A stretch of DNA of 64,000 bases, taken from the NCBI GenBank assembly GCA_948144175.1, contig CANXME010002587.1, positions 116,588 through 180,587 of the forward strand. The letters are read 5' to 3'. The notes under the pieces are model-generated. The model worked only from the letters and a program-made list of their open reading frames with translations. It ran no database searches and was not told where the DNA came from. Shown here one piece after another: positions 9,754-21,073 of this stretch. The translations under genes were made by a program, and so were the position numbers. This stretch comes from Closterium sp. NIES-65 (taxonomy: Eukaryota > Streptophyta > Zygnematophyceae > Desmidiales > Closteriaceae). The stretch's first letter is position 1, and every line of letters begins with the position of its first letter.

Positions 9754-11937
9754 TGGGACTTAAGGACACGTCCGAGCAGGGGAGAGATGTTGAACTGCAA
9801 CCAGGATACACCAGACTGTCCACCACTGCTCCCAGCACGAGCCCCCCTGTTGACAGCCCCAGTGCCTTGCCTGTGAGCAGTGGGAGAGTAAGGGAGAGAG
9901 AGCCAGAGAAAGAGAGAGAGAGCCAGAGAAAGAGAGAGAGGGAGCCAGAGAAAGAGAGAGAGAGAGAGCCAGAGAAAGAGAGAGAGAGAGAGAGCCAGAG
10001 AAAGAGAGAGAGAGAGCCACAGAAAGAGAGAGAGAGAGCCAGAGAAAGAGAGAGCGGATGGACCTTTCAGGATCCAAGTGCCATAAAGTACTCCTCCACT
10101 GCTCCCAGCAATAACTTCTCTACTGACGCTGCCAATTCTGATGCTACCAACCCTGATGCCGGAGAGAGTGGTGGGGGGAGAGAGAGTGTTGGAAGGGAGA
10201 GGGCGGTTGGGAGGAGAGGAGATAGATGGGGGGGGAGAGAGGAAGAGAGAGAGAATGCGTGTTTGCCCCCATATCCACTCACCCACTCATCAATCTCACA
10301 GCAATACACCACACTACTTTGATACTCGGGTGTAAACCGTCGGTACGATACTTGCCACGCCAGTACATTCCCACGACCATGATCCCCCAGCTCTTCTGAA
10401 ACCAGGGACGATCCCAAGGTAGGTCTGGGACAATCACTCATGCTCTAACACTCACCAATTCCCACGCCATTATTCCTCTATGTAGCATGACAAACTTCTA
10501 GACGCCACAATTTGGTCTTCGTTCACACTCGTCCACCCACGCACAAACCTTGCCATACGCACTCACTTCACCTTTCACCCGCCATGCACGCAAACACCTC
10601 TTGACCCCCACTCACCCATCCCAACGCCTTCCTTCCGCAGCGAGTACAGCGCCCATCCAAACGCCAGCGCCAGCTGCAGCCCCGGCACATCCCCTCCCGT
10701 CGCCGCGGGCCCGTACAACGACCCGCCCAGATCCGACCCCGACGACAATCCCGAGGCGTACGTCCAGATGAGCAGCGACGCGAAGACCGCGGATTGCACG
10801 GCGAGCGCCTGGCTGCCGCTGCTGGTGCTGGTGTTGGGCGTGGTGACGGCGACCGGCGAGGATTTGAGGGCCTTTTGCAGCCAGGAAGGCGGGGCGGGCG
10901 GGCGGGGCTTCTGCACGTCCGCGAAGCGCACGCTGCTGTCGACGACCTCGCCGGAGCGGCGCCGAGAGAGGGACTGCATGAGGAGAATGTCGTACGCTGC
11001 TTCGACCTGCGGGGGGTAGGAGGGGAATCAGAGAATGAAGGAAATAAAATGAGAAAGAATCGCACGCAATTGTCTGCTACCTCGCAGGAACGGCGCCGGG
11101 AGAGGGACTGCATAAGGAGAATGTCGCACGCTGCTTCGACCTGCGGGGGGTTGGGAAGAGAAAGGGAAAGGCAACAACAATGAAGAGAGTCGTCGTTTCA
11201 CCTACGGTACCACGCGAATTGCCACATGTTGAAGCCATGTTTGGATCGTATCAACAACCGTTCATTAAACAGTATAGTGTGCAATAACCAACAAAGCCGC
11301 GGTTACCAAGTTTGTCTTACCTCTCCAATCGTTCAACATGACCGTTTTGACATGACCGTTTCACAAAAGACTACTGGAACATCTCTTTAGTCACGAGCGA
11401 TGCTCCTCAATCTGATCCCGAAAGTCCTCAATTTCCGTCTCACGAGAGGGAATATTACCTGGTTGAAAAATACTCAATTGATTGTCCAACACGTCGCAAT
11501 TCCTCCCAGCGAAAAAAACCTCTTACCTGATGTTTTCGCGCTTTGCATTGATAGCGCTATGGATTTTGAGTCGACTCAACCTGCAAATGAGACCTCTTAC
11601 CGGGAGTATCAGCGCTCTGTAAAAACAGCGTTACAAAAGAACCAGTGCTTACCCTCAGAAGAAGCTCCTGATCGGCGGTGCCTGGGTCTGTAATTCGCTT
11701 CTTCGCTCGCAGGATGTCGTCGAACGTCGCTCCCTCCCTCACCCCCAGCAGGTCCAGCGCGTTCTGGTAGGTCATCTCCGATGGTGGTAGGTCGTCCTGT
11801 TGCTTCGCCTGCACTCGCACGCATCGCCGTGCGAACTTTCGCGAAGATGGTCTAGCGAAATTGGCGGTTTGAAAAGGTCTGGTCGCGATGTTTGCGTTGT
11901 GGATGGAGAGCGCTCCGAACCGTAGAACCTGCGCCAT
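9478..11937 (-). CDS. CPP1: CPP1-like plastid chaperone-like protein, three exons
   Basis: Exons 11937-11653, 11006-10616 and 9653-9478 join in perfect phase to 283 residues. Plant CPP1 (about 260 residues) is a chloroplast envelope J-like protein that stabilises protochlorophyllide oxidoreductase. The start at MAQVLRFGALSIHN gives a serine/arginine-rich transit-peptide-like end; an upstream ATG at 12006 is possible. NALDLLGVREGATFDDILRA is the J-like segment, and VEAAYDILLMQSLSRRR follows at the start of exon 2. The C-terminal half is hydrophobic, with GLVLGAVVGS and the end SIINLWLAAVFLR giving several membrane spans, as in the family. Introns contain decayed copies of exons 2 and 3. It is transcribed divergently from the PPR-like gene. 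Confidence 0.88.
9681..9749. repeat. (GA)n microsatellite
   Basis: About 34 uninterrupted GA units in intron 2 of the CPP1-like gene, just upstream of its last exon. Confidence 0.95.
9755..9870 (-). repeat. decayed copy of CPP1 exon 3
   Basis: On the minus strand, GGGGGGCTCGTGCTGGGAGC and CTCTCCCCTGCTCGG match the real exon 3 (9478-9653), but the frame is lost. Confidence 0.6.
9890..10062. repeat. GAGCCAGAGAAAGAGAGA minisatellite
   Basis: About eight units of 18-26 bp built from GAGCCAGAGAAA plus a variable GA tail. It separates two decayed copies of CPP1 exon 3. Confidence 0.85.
10063..10165 (-). repeat. second decayed copy of CPP1 exon 3
   Basis: Minus-strand LLLGAVEEYF next to a GLVASELAAS segment parallels GLVLGAVVGSLVQAW of the real exon. 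It is more diverged than the copy at 9755. Confidence 0.45.
11085..11150 (-). repeat. decayed copy of the start of CPP1 exon 2
   Basis: Minus-strand CCGCAGGTCGAAGCAGCGTG, with its acceptor, repeats the exon 2 start at 11006 almost exactly, then diverges. It lies about 140 bp upstream in intron 1. Confidence 0.75.
11564..11579. repeat. palindrome TTTTGAGTCGACTCAA
   Basis: Member of the TTTTGAG-NCGN-CTCAAAA family, in intron 1 of the CPP1-like gene. Confidence 0.85.
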
Positions 11938-12827
11938 GGCTACCGCTGCTGTGAGGCACGGACGTGAAATGCTATAAGGCGATGAATTCTCTCGCGGAAC
12001 AAACAATAGAGATTCTGCACGTCGAAAAAGAAGTTAATAGACTTCCAATTACTGCATTCAAGTCCGCCTCCGGGGTGGTTCTAGAAACAAAATGACTACT
12101 TCCAGAGCTCTAGGTCATTTTCAGAACGGAAACAGAGAACAGAGGACAGAGAGAATGAATGATGGATGGAACAGTGGGCAAGAGCAGTAGGAGTGTGAGA
12201 GGGAAGTGAGGAGGAGGGGGGCCACAAAACGGAAAAGTTTTTGAATGCCTGGTAGCGAGATAGAAAGTACCCTTTTCTGTGAGTCCAGAAATACGGAAAA
12301 TCGGAGAGTTCATCATCCGAATGGGAAGCTCGATTCCTATCACTCATATTTCCCGAAGAAGCAAATCACTGGATGGCACCTCACACAGCTACCGATATAG
12401 CTACCCACCAGCGGAACAAATGGTACATTTCCTCCAATAGTCTTCAGAATGGCCGTTGCGGGCAGGAAAAATGGTTGTAACCACCCTTCAAGTCATAGAA
12501 TGTCCGATGACGTGGCATTGGGAACAAACTCAAAGGAGTAGCAGATACAGTTCCGTGATTGGTGACTGTACTATCAAGGCTCGTGCTTGTTGATTGGGTA
12601 TAGTTAGGCGCGAACTCCTCACCTGACGAGGATAACCAGTAATAATGTGACACACCCAATGAACTGGGACGGAGGACGAGGATTTGTGGCAGCCATGCGT
12701 GGCTGCATCTGGCCAATCCAGGTGTTCAATTTCGAGATCTTCTGAGTCCATCAGTTTCGAGAAGAGGCGTGAACAACAGGGAGGACGTGTTTCATCTCCA
12801 CTTGTTTACGAACGAGGGCGACACTTA

Positions 12828-13391
12828 GGCCCGGTTCGGCAGGCATTATGGCCATTATGGGCATTTTTAACGGGCCCCCAAAAAATACCCCATGGGCATT
12901 TTTTGGAAACAGCTTCGAAATCGGACAGTAGCTGGGGTGCACCTTCAAAAAAACGGGCTGACTGTTCGGCTGGCATTTATTGGGTGTAGATTGATGGCGC
13001 CAACCGAAATTTTGGTTTCGCAGAAGATGGTAGGCAGTTTCTCAGATGGATCAAGCGATCATGTGATTGGCTAAGATATTTGACCAGACACTGTTTAATG
13101 CTTCGAATCACTTTCCCCGCATGGTGCGGGGCCTCGAAGCCGCATGGTGCGGCGGATTAAAAAATGGGCACTTTGCCCGAGAAACTGGGCTCGTGGAAGC
13201 TTCCGTTGGGTGAAAATGCCTGCACAAAAAGGGCTGTTCGGGAGGCATCCATTATTGTCAGGCTCAGCGTAGATCCGCTTATATCGAGCCTTGATAATCA
13301 TTCACGCGCTTATCTAAGAAGGCTCCAGGGTGGTCATTTCACTGTAGCCCAACCGCCGAGGCCATTTCAATAATGCCTGCCGAACTGGGCC
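12828..13391. mobile_element. Tourist-like (PIF/Harbinger) MITE
   Basis: The left end GGCCCGGTTCGGCAGGCATT and the right end, read on the minus strand, GGCCCAGTTCGGCAGGCATT are terminal inverted repeats of about 20 bp with one mismatch. TTA flanks both sides (12825-12827 and 13392-13394), the target duplication typical of PIF/Harbinger. At 564 bp with no transposase frame it is non-autonomous. Internal GGGC(T/A)...TTCGG words repeat the end motif. Confidence 0.82.
13117..13154. repeat. pair of adjacent hairpins inside the MITE
   Basis: CCCCGCATGGTGCGGGG, then GCCGCATGGTGCGGC: stems of 7 and 6 bp, both with TGG loops. Confidence 0.7.
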
Positions 13392-13615
13392 TTACCAAAG
13401 ACTGGGAAAATTTAGGTCGCAGATTTCATCCGTCGCTTCATAATCAACACATCTCTCGTAGGAGAAGGCCACTGCACACGCCCTGAGCATCCACAGCTTG
13501 GGTTCCACACTGTAGATTACCGCTTATGTAGAAATAAGAGTGCAGCCATTTCCCTCTCTAAGACCTGCCTTCCAGTCTGCTTCGCATAGCCTGCGTTTTC
13601 CACAATCCCAGCGGC

Positions 13616-16600
13616 ATGGCGGCGTTGTTGTTCCGCAGTCAGTCGTCGACGTGTGTCCGCGTCTCGCCAGCGCGTGACGCGAGCCGCCTGTCGTCCAAGC
13701 AGAACAACCAGGTATGACTGGAAACACCAACAACCTAGAAAGTTTTCGCGAGCACCATCGCATTATTAATCCAATTCGCTTCTTCCGTTAAACCTGGTCC
13801 TGGTCCTCTCCTTCCCATTACCTCACTCCTTTTCGCTTTCTTCGCATTCTGCTTCCCGTACGCCTCACCTCGCATTGTCATTCTCTCCACATCATGTGGA
13901 AATGATTTCCCTCTGGTCACCTGTCGCTCCGTCCCTAATTCCCGTTTCCACGCGATCATCCACATGTCTAGCAGCCTCGTTTCTTTCCTCGCGGTGCTTG
14001 GTCTGCTCGGCGACCCCTTAAGAATGCAATTGTCAGGTCAGGCTCCAAGTCGTCAGAGCTTATTAAGACCGTGGTTGCGAACATTCCCAGGCACCAATTC
14101 AGACAGGACCTGAGGTATTCACACTGTTTTGTTTTTCCAAGAAGGCGTCTTCAATGGATCTAAACTTCCCCTCCTGACCTCCCCCTACGCTCGCCTGAAA
14201 TTAACTCCAGATCTTTCCCAATCGTTAGTGTTTTGTCCCTTAAGGTCTGAAAGGTCAATTCAACTTCAACTATCGCATTCCACCGTCTTGGTGACCATGT
14301 CCTTCGGAACATCCTTTCATCTTCAGCTACTAACCCCCGCGCCATCAACCCCCACATCGCTTCAAACGCTGAACTCCCTTTCATCCCTCTGGATTTCATC
14401 CAACCAATCAGCGCCACTTCCGCATCGTCGTCGTTCTCGTCAGCACAGCAGGCAGCAGTCCCGACGGGCATGGGGGAGGGGTCACGGCTTGGAGGAGGAC
14501 CACGGCAAATGGGTGGCGATGATGGCTCTCAGATGGTGGAGAAGGGGAGGAAAATACGGAAAAAAGAAGAAGTGAGTGATCTATGGCAAGTGAAATGGAA
14601 AAGAGACCGGAGAGTGAGTGGTGGAAGGAGGTTGGCATTTTTTTGCAGATTGTTTTCTCTTTATGCCTTCTAATCTCTCTCTCCTCCAGGCATTCAAGGA
14701 CTAGTGTTTCCAGAGCTTTCAGAACACTCTCATCCCATGCCGTCCCAAGCCGTTCTTTCCTCCTGCATCCCTCTCCCACACCAGTGATGAGGTGAGTAAG
14801 GCTATTTTTTATGCGCCTGCTAAAATGAACTGGATATCTTTCCTCCTCCGCCTGCACCCCTGCTGGCCACCAGGCATAAAACGATCCTTTTGAAGCTGAG
14901 GGATGAGCTGGAGACGTCCTTTGCAGGCCTCTCATACGCGGACCACACTCCCACTCTCACACCTCCCTCCTGCCAGTGATGAAGCAATCCTTGAGGCGCC
15001 TAGAAAACTGCCCCATGCCTCATCCCCGCGTCCCTAGAAATCTCTCCTCCTCCCCGCGTCCCTGCCTGCCTGCATCCCTCCCTCCTGGTCACCAGGTGCT
15101 CAAGGAGCTGTTGAAGATGAGGGATCAGTTGGAGGAGCTGTTTGCAGGCCTATCACTGGAGGAGAACTTTCAAACCTCCCGCCCTCTTGACAACAGGTGG
15201 GACGGGGTGGGTGGGTGGCCTTGATGGGTGGTATTAGTAACCAGTTGGTGTTTTCTTTTTGCGTTGCCCAACCAGCGCTGTGCATGGACGCATTCATTAC
15301 TCACCTCAATTGTTGTGCCCAATTAACTCACTAACGCTCTCTCTGTGTTGCCCTTTCGTTCGTCCCATTGGCCCTCTGTCCAGTCTTTATATTAGTCGCC
15401 TCCTCCTCCTTCGTCCCCCTTCACCACCCCACCTCCTTCCCTTTCCTCCTCCCCCACTTCCCTCCCCCGCCTACTCCCTTCCTTCTCTCCTCTCCCCCGG
15501 GTCGTCCAAAATCAACCTACCAGAATCACAGACGCACGATCGACATCATCGCTGCAGGGGACACCGGGGCAGAAAGTCGATCAAGAGGTGAGTGGGTGGG
15601 CTATTCTTGTGTCAAATCCAGATCTCACCTCAGGAGTAACACAAGCCTTCTCTCAGCTGCCACTGGCCTAAATTTTGTGAAGAGGTGAGGAGAGTATATA
15701 GATATTCCATATGTGTATTATAGATATGTATTTCTATATGTATGCATTCTATGTATATGTATTCATGTATAAACATATCATTATATGTGTGTGTCCGTGT
15801 TGGTTGGTAGCTGCGGCTCTTCAAATTTGTTTTCTGCTATTCCCATTCACAAGTAGCTTTTCAAGCGTCACATGTGTTCTCGTCGATGCTATTCCAACCT
15901 AGCTCATTCGAGAGGAAGGAGGGGAGGAGAGGGGGGTGGGGGGGCTAAGGGAGAGGGAGTGTATTTTGAGTCGACTTTAAAGTCACCTAGCTCATTCGAG
16001 AGGGAGGATAGGAGGGGAGGGGAAGGGAGTGGGAGTGTAGGTGGAACGGATGGTGAGTAGAAATCGAAACTTGTGGAGGTTTATTCAAATGTCAAACGAG
16101 TGAGGAGGGAGGACACATAGCATGTCTATACCTGTTTCACATGACATGCCCCCAGCAACGTCTGTCCAGGTTGTAGTTGTCAAATGCCCCCCGCCCCACC
16201 CTTCCCAACCCCACCAACCCTCACAACGTTTGTTTGTCCTGCGTGCGTGCATGTGTTCACCCACCAGGTGGTAGAGCAGCTTCTAAGAGCAAAGTCAATC
16301 TGGATAAGCCAATGGCAGCCTTATCGAGTCTGACGTGCTTTCAAACGTTCCAAGCTCTACTTGTCAAATGCCGTCCCCCCTCCCCCCCCTCACAACGTTT
16401 GTTTGTCCTGCGTGCATGTGTGCGTCCGCCAGGTTCTAGAGCAGCTTCTGAGTTTGAAGCACTTTTTGGATATGCTGAACAACCTCATCGAATCATTTGA
16501 TCCAGCAGCAGAGGCAGACAGTGCGCTGGTTTGGTGAGCCCGCTGGTTTGGTTTGGTAAGCCCGCTGGTTTGGTTTGGTGAGCCCGCTGGTTTGGTTCTG

Positions 16601-19600
16601 CGAGCCTGCTGATTTGGTTCGGTGAGCCCGCTGGTTTGGTTCGGTGAGCCCGCTGGTTTGGTTCGGTGAGCCCGCTGGTTTGGTTCGGTGAGCCCGCTGG
16701 TTTGGTTCGGTGAGCCCGCTGGTTTGGTTCGGTGAGCCCGCTGGTTTGGTTCGGTGAGCCCGCTGGTTTGGTTCTGTGAGCCCGCTGGTTTGGTTCTGTG
16801 AGCCCGCTGGTTTGGTTCTGTGAGCCCGCTGGTTTGGTTCTGTGAGCCCGCTGGTTTGGTTCTGTGAGCCCGCTGGTTTGGTTCTGTGAGCCCGCTGGTT
16901 TGGTTCTGTGAGCCCGCTGGTTTGGTTCTGTGAGCCCGCTGGTTTGGTTCTGTGAGCCCGCTGGTTTGGTTCTGTGAGCCCGCTGCTGCAGCTGTTGTTT
17001 CTGGTGTCGCCTCATCCTTTCTTCTACCCTGACACAGGGGTGTCCTTGCCACGTCCTTTCCCAACTCCTCTCTCCTATCTTTCTTTCCTCCTCCCTTCCT
17101 CTCCCCCCCCCCCTTCCTTCTCTTCCCCTCTTCCCCCCCCTCCTCCTCCCCTCAACCCCTGCTTTTCCCTCTCCTCAAACACATGAATTCCCATCACACA
17201 GCCTCAATAACGCACTGCAGTTTTATCACAGGAGGAGGGCCGAGGGAATGCCAGCAAGCACAGTCATCCTCAATTTCCTCCTTGCTATTTCCACGCAAGT
17301 GGATCACAACAAGTCTATGGAGCTGTATGCACTGATGCTGAAGGAAGGACTGCAGCCTGACTTTACCACCATTGGGTGTCTGTGCTTATCGGCTTGCTTC
17401 GCGGGAGATATCATTTCCATTAAGCGGGTACTGCGAACGGGCACATCGCGGAAGATATCATTGCACGCTCACTCAGTCCCCATTCGTATCTCACTCAGTC
17501 CCCGTTCGTATCTCACTCAGTCCCCATTCGTATCTCACTCAGTCCCCGTTCGTATCTCACTCAGTCCCCGTTCGTATCTCACTCAGTCCCCGTTCGTATC
17601 TCACTCAGTCCCCGTTCGTATCTCACTCAGTCCCCGTTCGTATCTCACTCAGTCCCCGTTCGTATCTCACTCAGTCCCCATTCGTATCTCACTCAGTCCC
17701 CGTTCGTATCTCACTCAGTCCCCGTTCGTATCTCACTCAGTCCCCGTTCGTATCTCACTCAGTCCCCGTTCGTATCTCACTCAGTCCCCGTTCGTATCTC
17801 ACTCAGTCCCCGTTCGTATCTCACTCAGTCCCCGTTCGTATCTCACTCAGTCCCCGTTCGTATCTCACTCAGTCCCCGTTCGTATCTCACTCAGTCCCCG
17901 TTCGTATCTCACTCAGTCCCCATTCGTATCTCACTCAGTCCCCGTTCGTATCTCACTCAGTCCCCATTCGTATCTCACTCAGTCCCCGTTAGTATCTCAC
18001 TCAGTCCCCGTTCGTATCTCACTCAGTCCCCATTCGTATCTCACTCAGTCCCCGTTCGTATCTCACTCAGTCCCCGTTCGTATCTCACTCAGTCCCCGTT
18101 CGTATCTCACTCAGTCCCCGTTCGTATCTCACTCAGTCCCCGTTCGTATCTCACTCAGTCCCCGTTCGTATCTCACTCAGTCCCCATTCGTATCTCACTC
18201 AGTCCCCGTTCGTATCTCACTCAGTCCCCATTCGTATCTCACTCAGTCCACGTTCGTATCTCACTCAGTCCCCATTCGTATCTCACTCAGTCCCCGTTCG
18301 TATCTCACTCAGTCCCCGTTCGTATCTCACTCATTCCCCGTTCGTATCTCACTCAGTCCCCGTTCGTATCTCACTCAGTCCCCGTTCGTATCTCACTCAG
18401 TCCCCGTTCGTATCTCACTCAGTCCCCGTTCGTATCTCACTCAGTCCCCGTTCGTATCTCACTCAGTCCCCGTTCGTATCTCACTCAGTCCTCGTACATC
18501 GAACAGGGACTGAGTGAGATACGAAGACTTAGAAGGTAGAAGAAATCTCTGACCTTTTGGCTTGCAGCCAAGATGTTGACTCTAATGGGCTGCTGCGCCT
18601 CTCGGATTGCCTAGCAGGGAATATAAACCCTGCCAAAGCAGGTACTACAGGGACGATGCGAGTTGTTGTCAAAAGGTTTGTAACCATGCATAGTTTTTAT
18701 TTCAATTGTAGTAACTCCAAAATGTTGTAGATACCTTGTGTGCGTTGATGCTCCATGCTCCAGTTACCTGTTATCTCATCTCATGTGCCAACCGAGGTGA
18801 CTTGTGAGTCGAATACCATATGCGTTCCTATTTCATTCCTTCTTTCCGTCCCTTGGCTCCCGTGCGTAGATCTTACTGGACTCGGCTGGTTGGGAGGATC
18901 AAGAGAATCACGAGGATGAAGAGGAAGATTTTCTTTCCAGCACCACTCTCTATTACAACAAATTCATTGATCTGTGTGCTGCTAGTGATTCACAAGCGAA
19001 TGTGAGTTGGCTCACATGATGCCGTCTCCTTCCCTTTCCTCTTCTCCCTCTCCTCTGCCGACTCCCTTCGGTTCGGGATGAATGTGCCAAAACCTTTATG
19101 TTGATAGATGTTCTAGTTTTCACACCTTGATCTGAGTCGACACACATCTCCCACCTCTTCACTCGTCCCCCCTCCCTCCTTCCCTCGCTCCCTTATCCCA
19201 ATCCTTCCCTTCCTATGTTCCTCCTCCAATCCCCCGGCCCCCTTTTTTTCTCCTCCTTGAAGAGCTGATGTATGTATCATCTAAAATTAAGGTGCATGGA
19301 TTGAGTGATGTTATACAATATCTGCCATGGCAAGGCAATTTCTAGGCATTTGGTGGTGTAACAAGGCTTTTCCGGCCTGCCCTGCCCTACCCTGCCCTGC
19401 CCTGCCCTGCCCTGCCCTGCCCTGCCCTGCCCTGCCCTGCCCTGCCCCGCCCCGTCGACCATCGACCATCTAAAACTCTAAATCTCGCTGACTGTTCTCT
19501 TCTTGTAACCCATCTTCTTATTCTGGCAGGTTCAAGCTGAGCAAACTTCAACTGAGCAGGTTCAGGTTCAACTTGAAATGGCGTGGCGCCTCTATCACGG

Positions 19601-21034
19601 GCTGGAAGCAGACAAGAATGCCCGACCCGATGCCGAAACATTCAACATCCTCATTGGCGTCAATCTCAAGGTGCTGTTTTTCATTATATTGGAAACCGTC
19701 AGGAAGGCACGGCCAAAGAGTGTCTTGCTAAGTTAGGTGTCTTTTGAGGCGCCTCAAAAGACACCTCACTGCACGGCCAAAGAGTGTCGTGCTAAAGTTT
19801 CCCCACTTGTGTCCCCCTCCGTTACCGCACTTCCCTCGCCAGGCAGGGGATCACGAGGGGGCGTTGCAAGCATACAAGCTGATGTCAGCGAGTGGGTTTG
19901 CACGCGACTTGGAGCCAGAGCTTTGGAACAAGCTCATCCATGCCGTGGCTGCCGTGCCCTCCGCCCCTGCCTACGTGGCCTACGGGGTGAGCAGAGCACG
20001 AGGGCTTGATTCTCGTATACATTGTGGCCGTTCCGTTGCTTACTTATTTGTATCTACTTTTCTAGAAGGCAAAACTAGCCTTCTGTTTCCAGGCAATACT
20101 GGAACACAACTTTGTCTTCGGTCTTCGGAACTGCCATATGCCAGCTTGGTATGTTTCCGGGAGATGGACCAACTGAACCCACGAAAATGTCACTGAATTG
20201 TCTTTTCTCCCTCTTAGATCCATCCTTCTCATCAACCTGAAGGTCCGTACCTTTCCCCACTGTTCTGAGTCTACTCCTCCTCCGCCTCCCCTCCCATTCT
20301 GTCCCACAGTGTTATGATGCATTGCAAACATGGGGACCCTAGCCGGACCTAGACACGTACGTGGGGCTCATGGCAGTGTGTGCCAGGGATGGCGATGCAG
20401 CATGGGCGATGGCACTGAGGAGGGAGATGGAGGATGGCGGAGTGGAGGTGACGGGAGAAGTGCTCCGTGCGCTCATGGCCATGCAACGCAAAGCGGGGAT
20501 GTGGGAGGCCGCTGTGGAAACCTTCAAAGAGATGCAAACCAAGGCGGTGCTCTCAACCGATGTGAGCACCGGTTGATGTGTGTGTGTATGCCATATGCTG
20601 CTAGTTTGTTAGAGGTAGTTGCTGCATGCTTGTGAGTACTCTTCTCAGCCCTGAGGGAAGTTGCAGGAGGTGCTTTCGCCTGTCGTTGCTGGACGAGGCT
20701 ATCTGGATCTTAATATAAATCTAGTCTCCTTGCTCTCATCGATCTCTTTCGCACGCTACTTTCCTTCACTTCATCCACCTTTTAAATCACCAGTTTATTT
20801 GAAATTTGTCCTTCACTGCAGGAGGATGCGGCATGGGGTCGTGAGTTCCTGAAGGAAGCTGCTGAGAAAGTTCGCCCTAATGCGAAGACCCTCAATCTTC
20901 TCATTGAAGCAAGTGTAGAGGTGTGTGTGTGTGTTGGAAAATTCAAAGGTAGAGATTTTGAGGTGTCACGAACTTTTGATACACTTCTTTATGCGCCTCA
21001 ATGGCCACTAGAACGTTCCTTTTCCTTCAGGTTG

Positions 21035-21073
<39 letters not shown>

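Larger units (their letters stand above)
11938..13615. promoter_or_regulatory. divergent promoter gap between CPP1-like and PPR-like genes
   Basis: The two start codons point away from each other across 1.68 kb, so both promoters must lie here. No TATA box or named site is called with confidence. A 564-bp MITE occupies part of the gap. Confidence 0.5.

Noticed and set aside
9324-10286. 320-codon minus-strand frame rich in Ser/Leu
   Set aside because: Driven by GA microsatellites; the real coding part is CPP1 exon 3 at 9478-9653.
16390-17064. Minus-strand frame repeating QNQTSGLTEPNQRAHRT
   Set aside because: A 22-bp minisatellite artefact on the strand opposite the PPR-like gene.
17248-18513. 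421-codon open frame repeating SPRSYLTQSPFVSHSV
   Set aside because: Only its first part is a PPR exon (17232-17427); the rest is a 22-bp intronic minisatellite with no stops in that frame.
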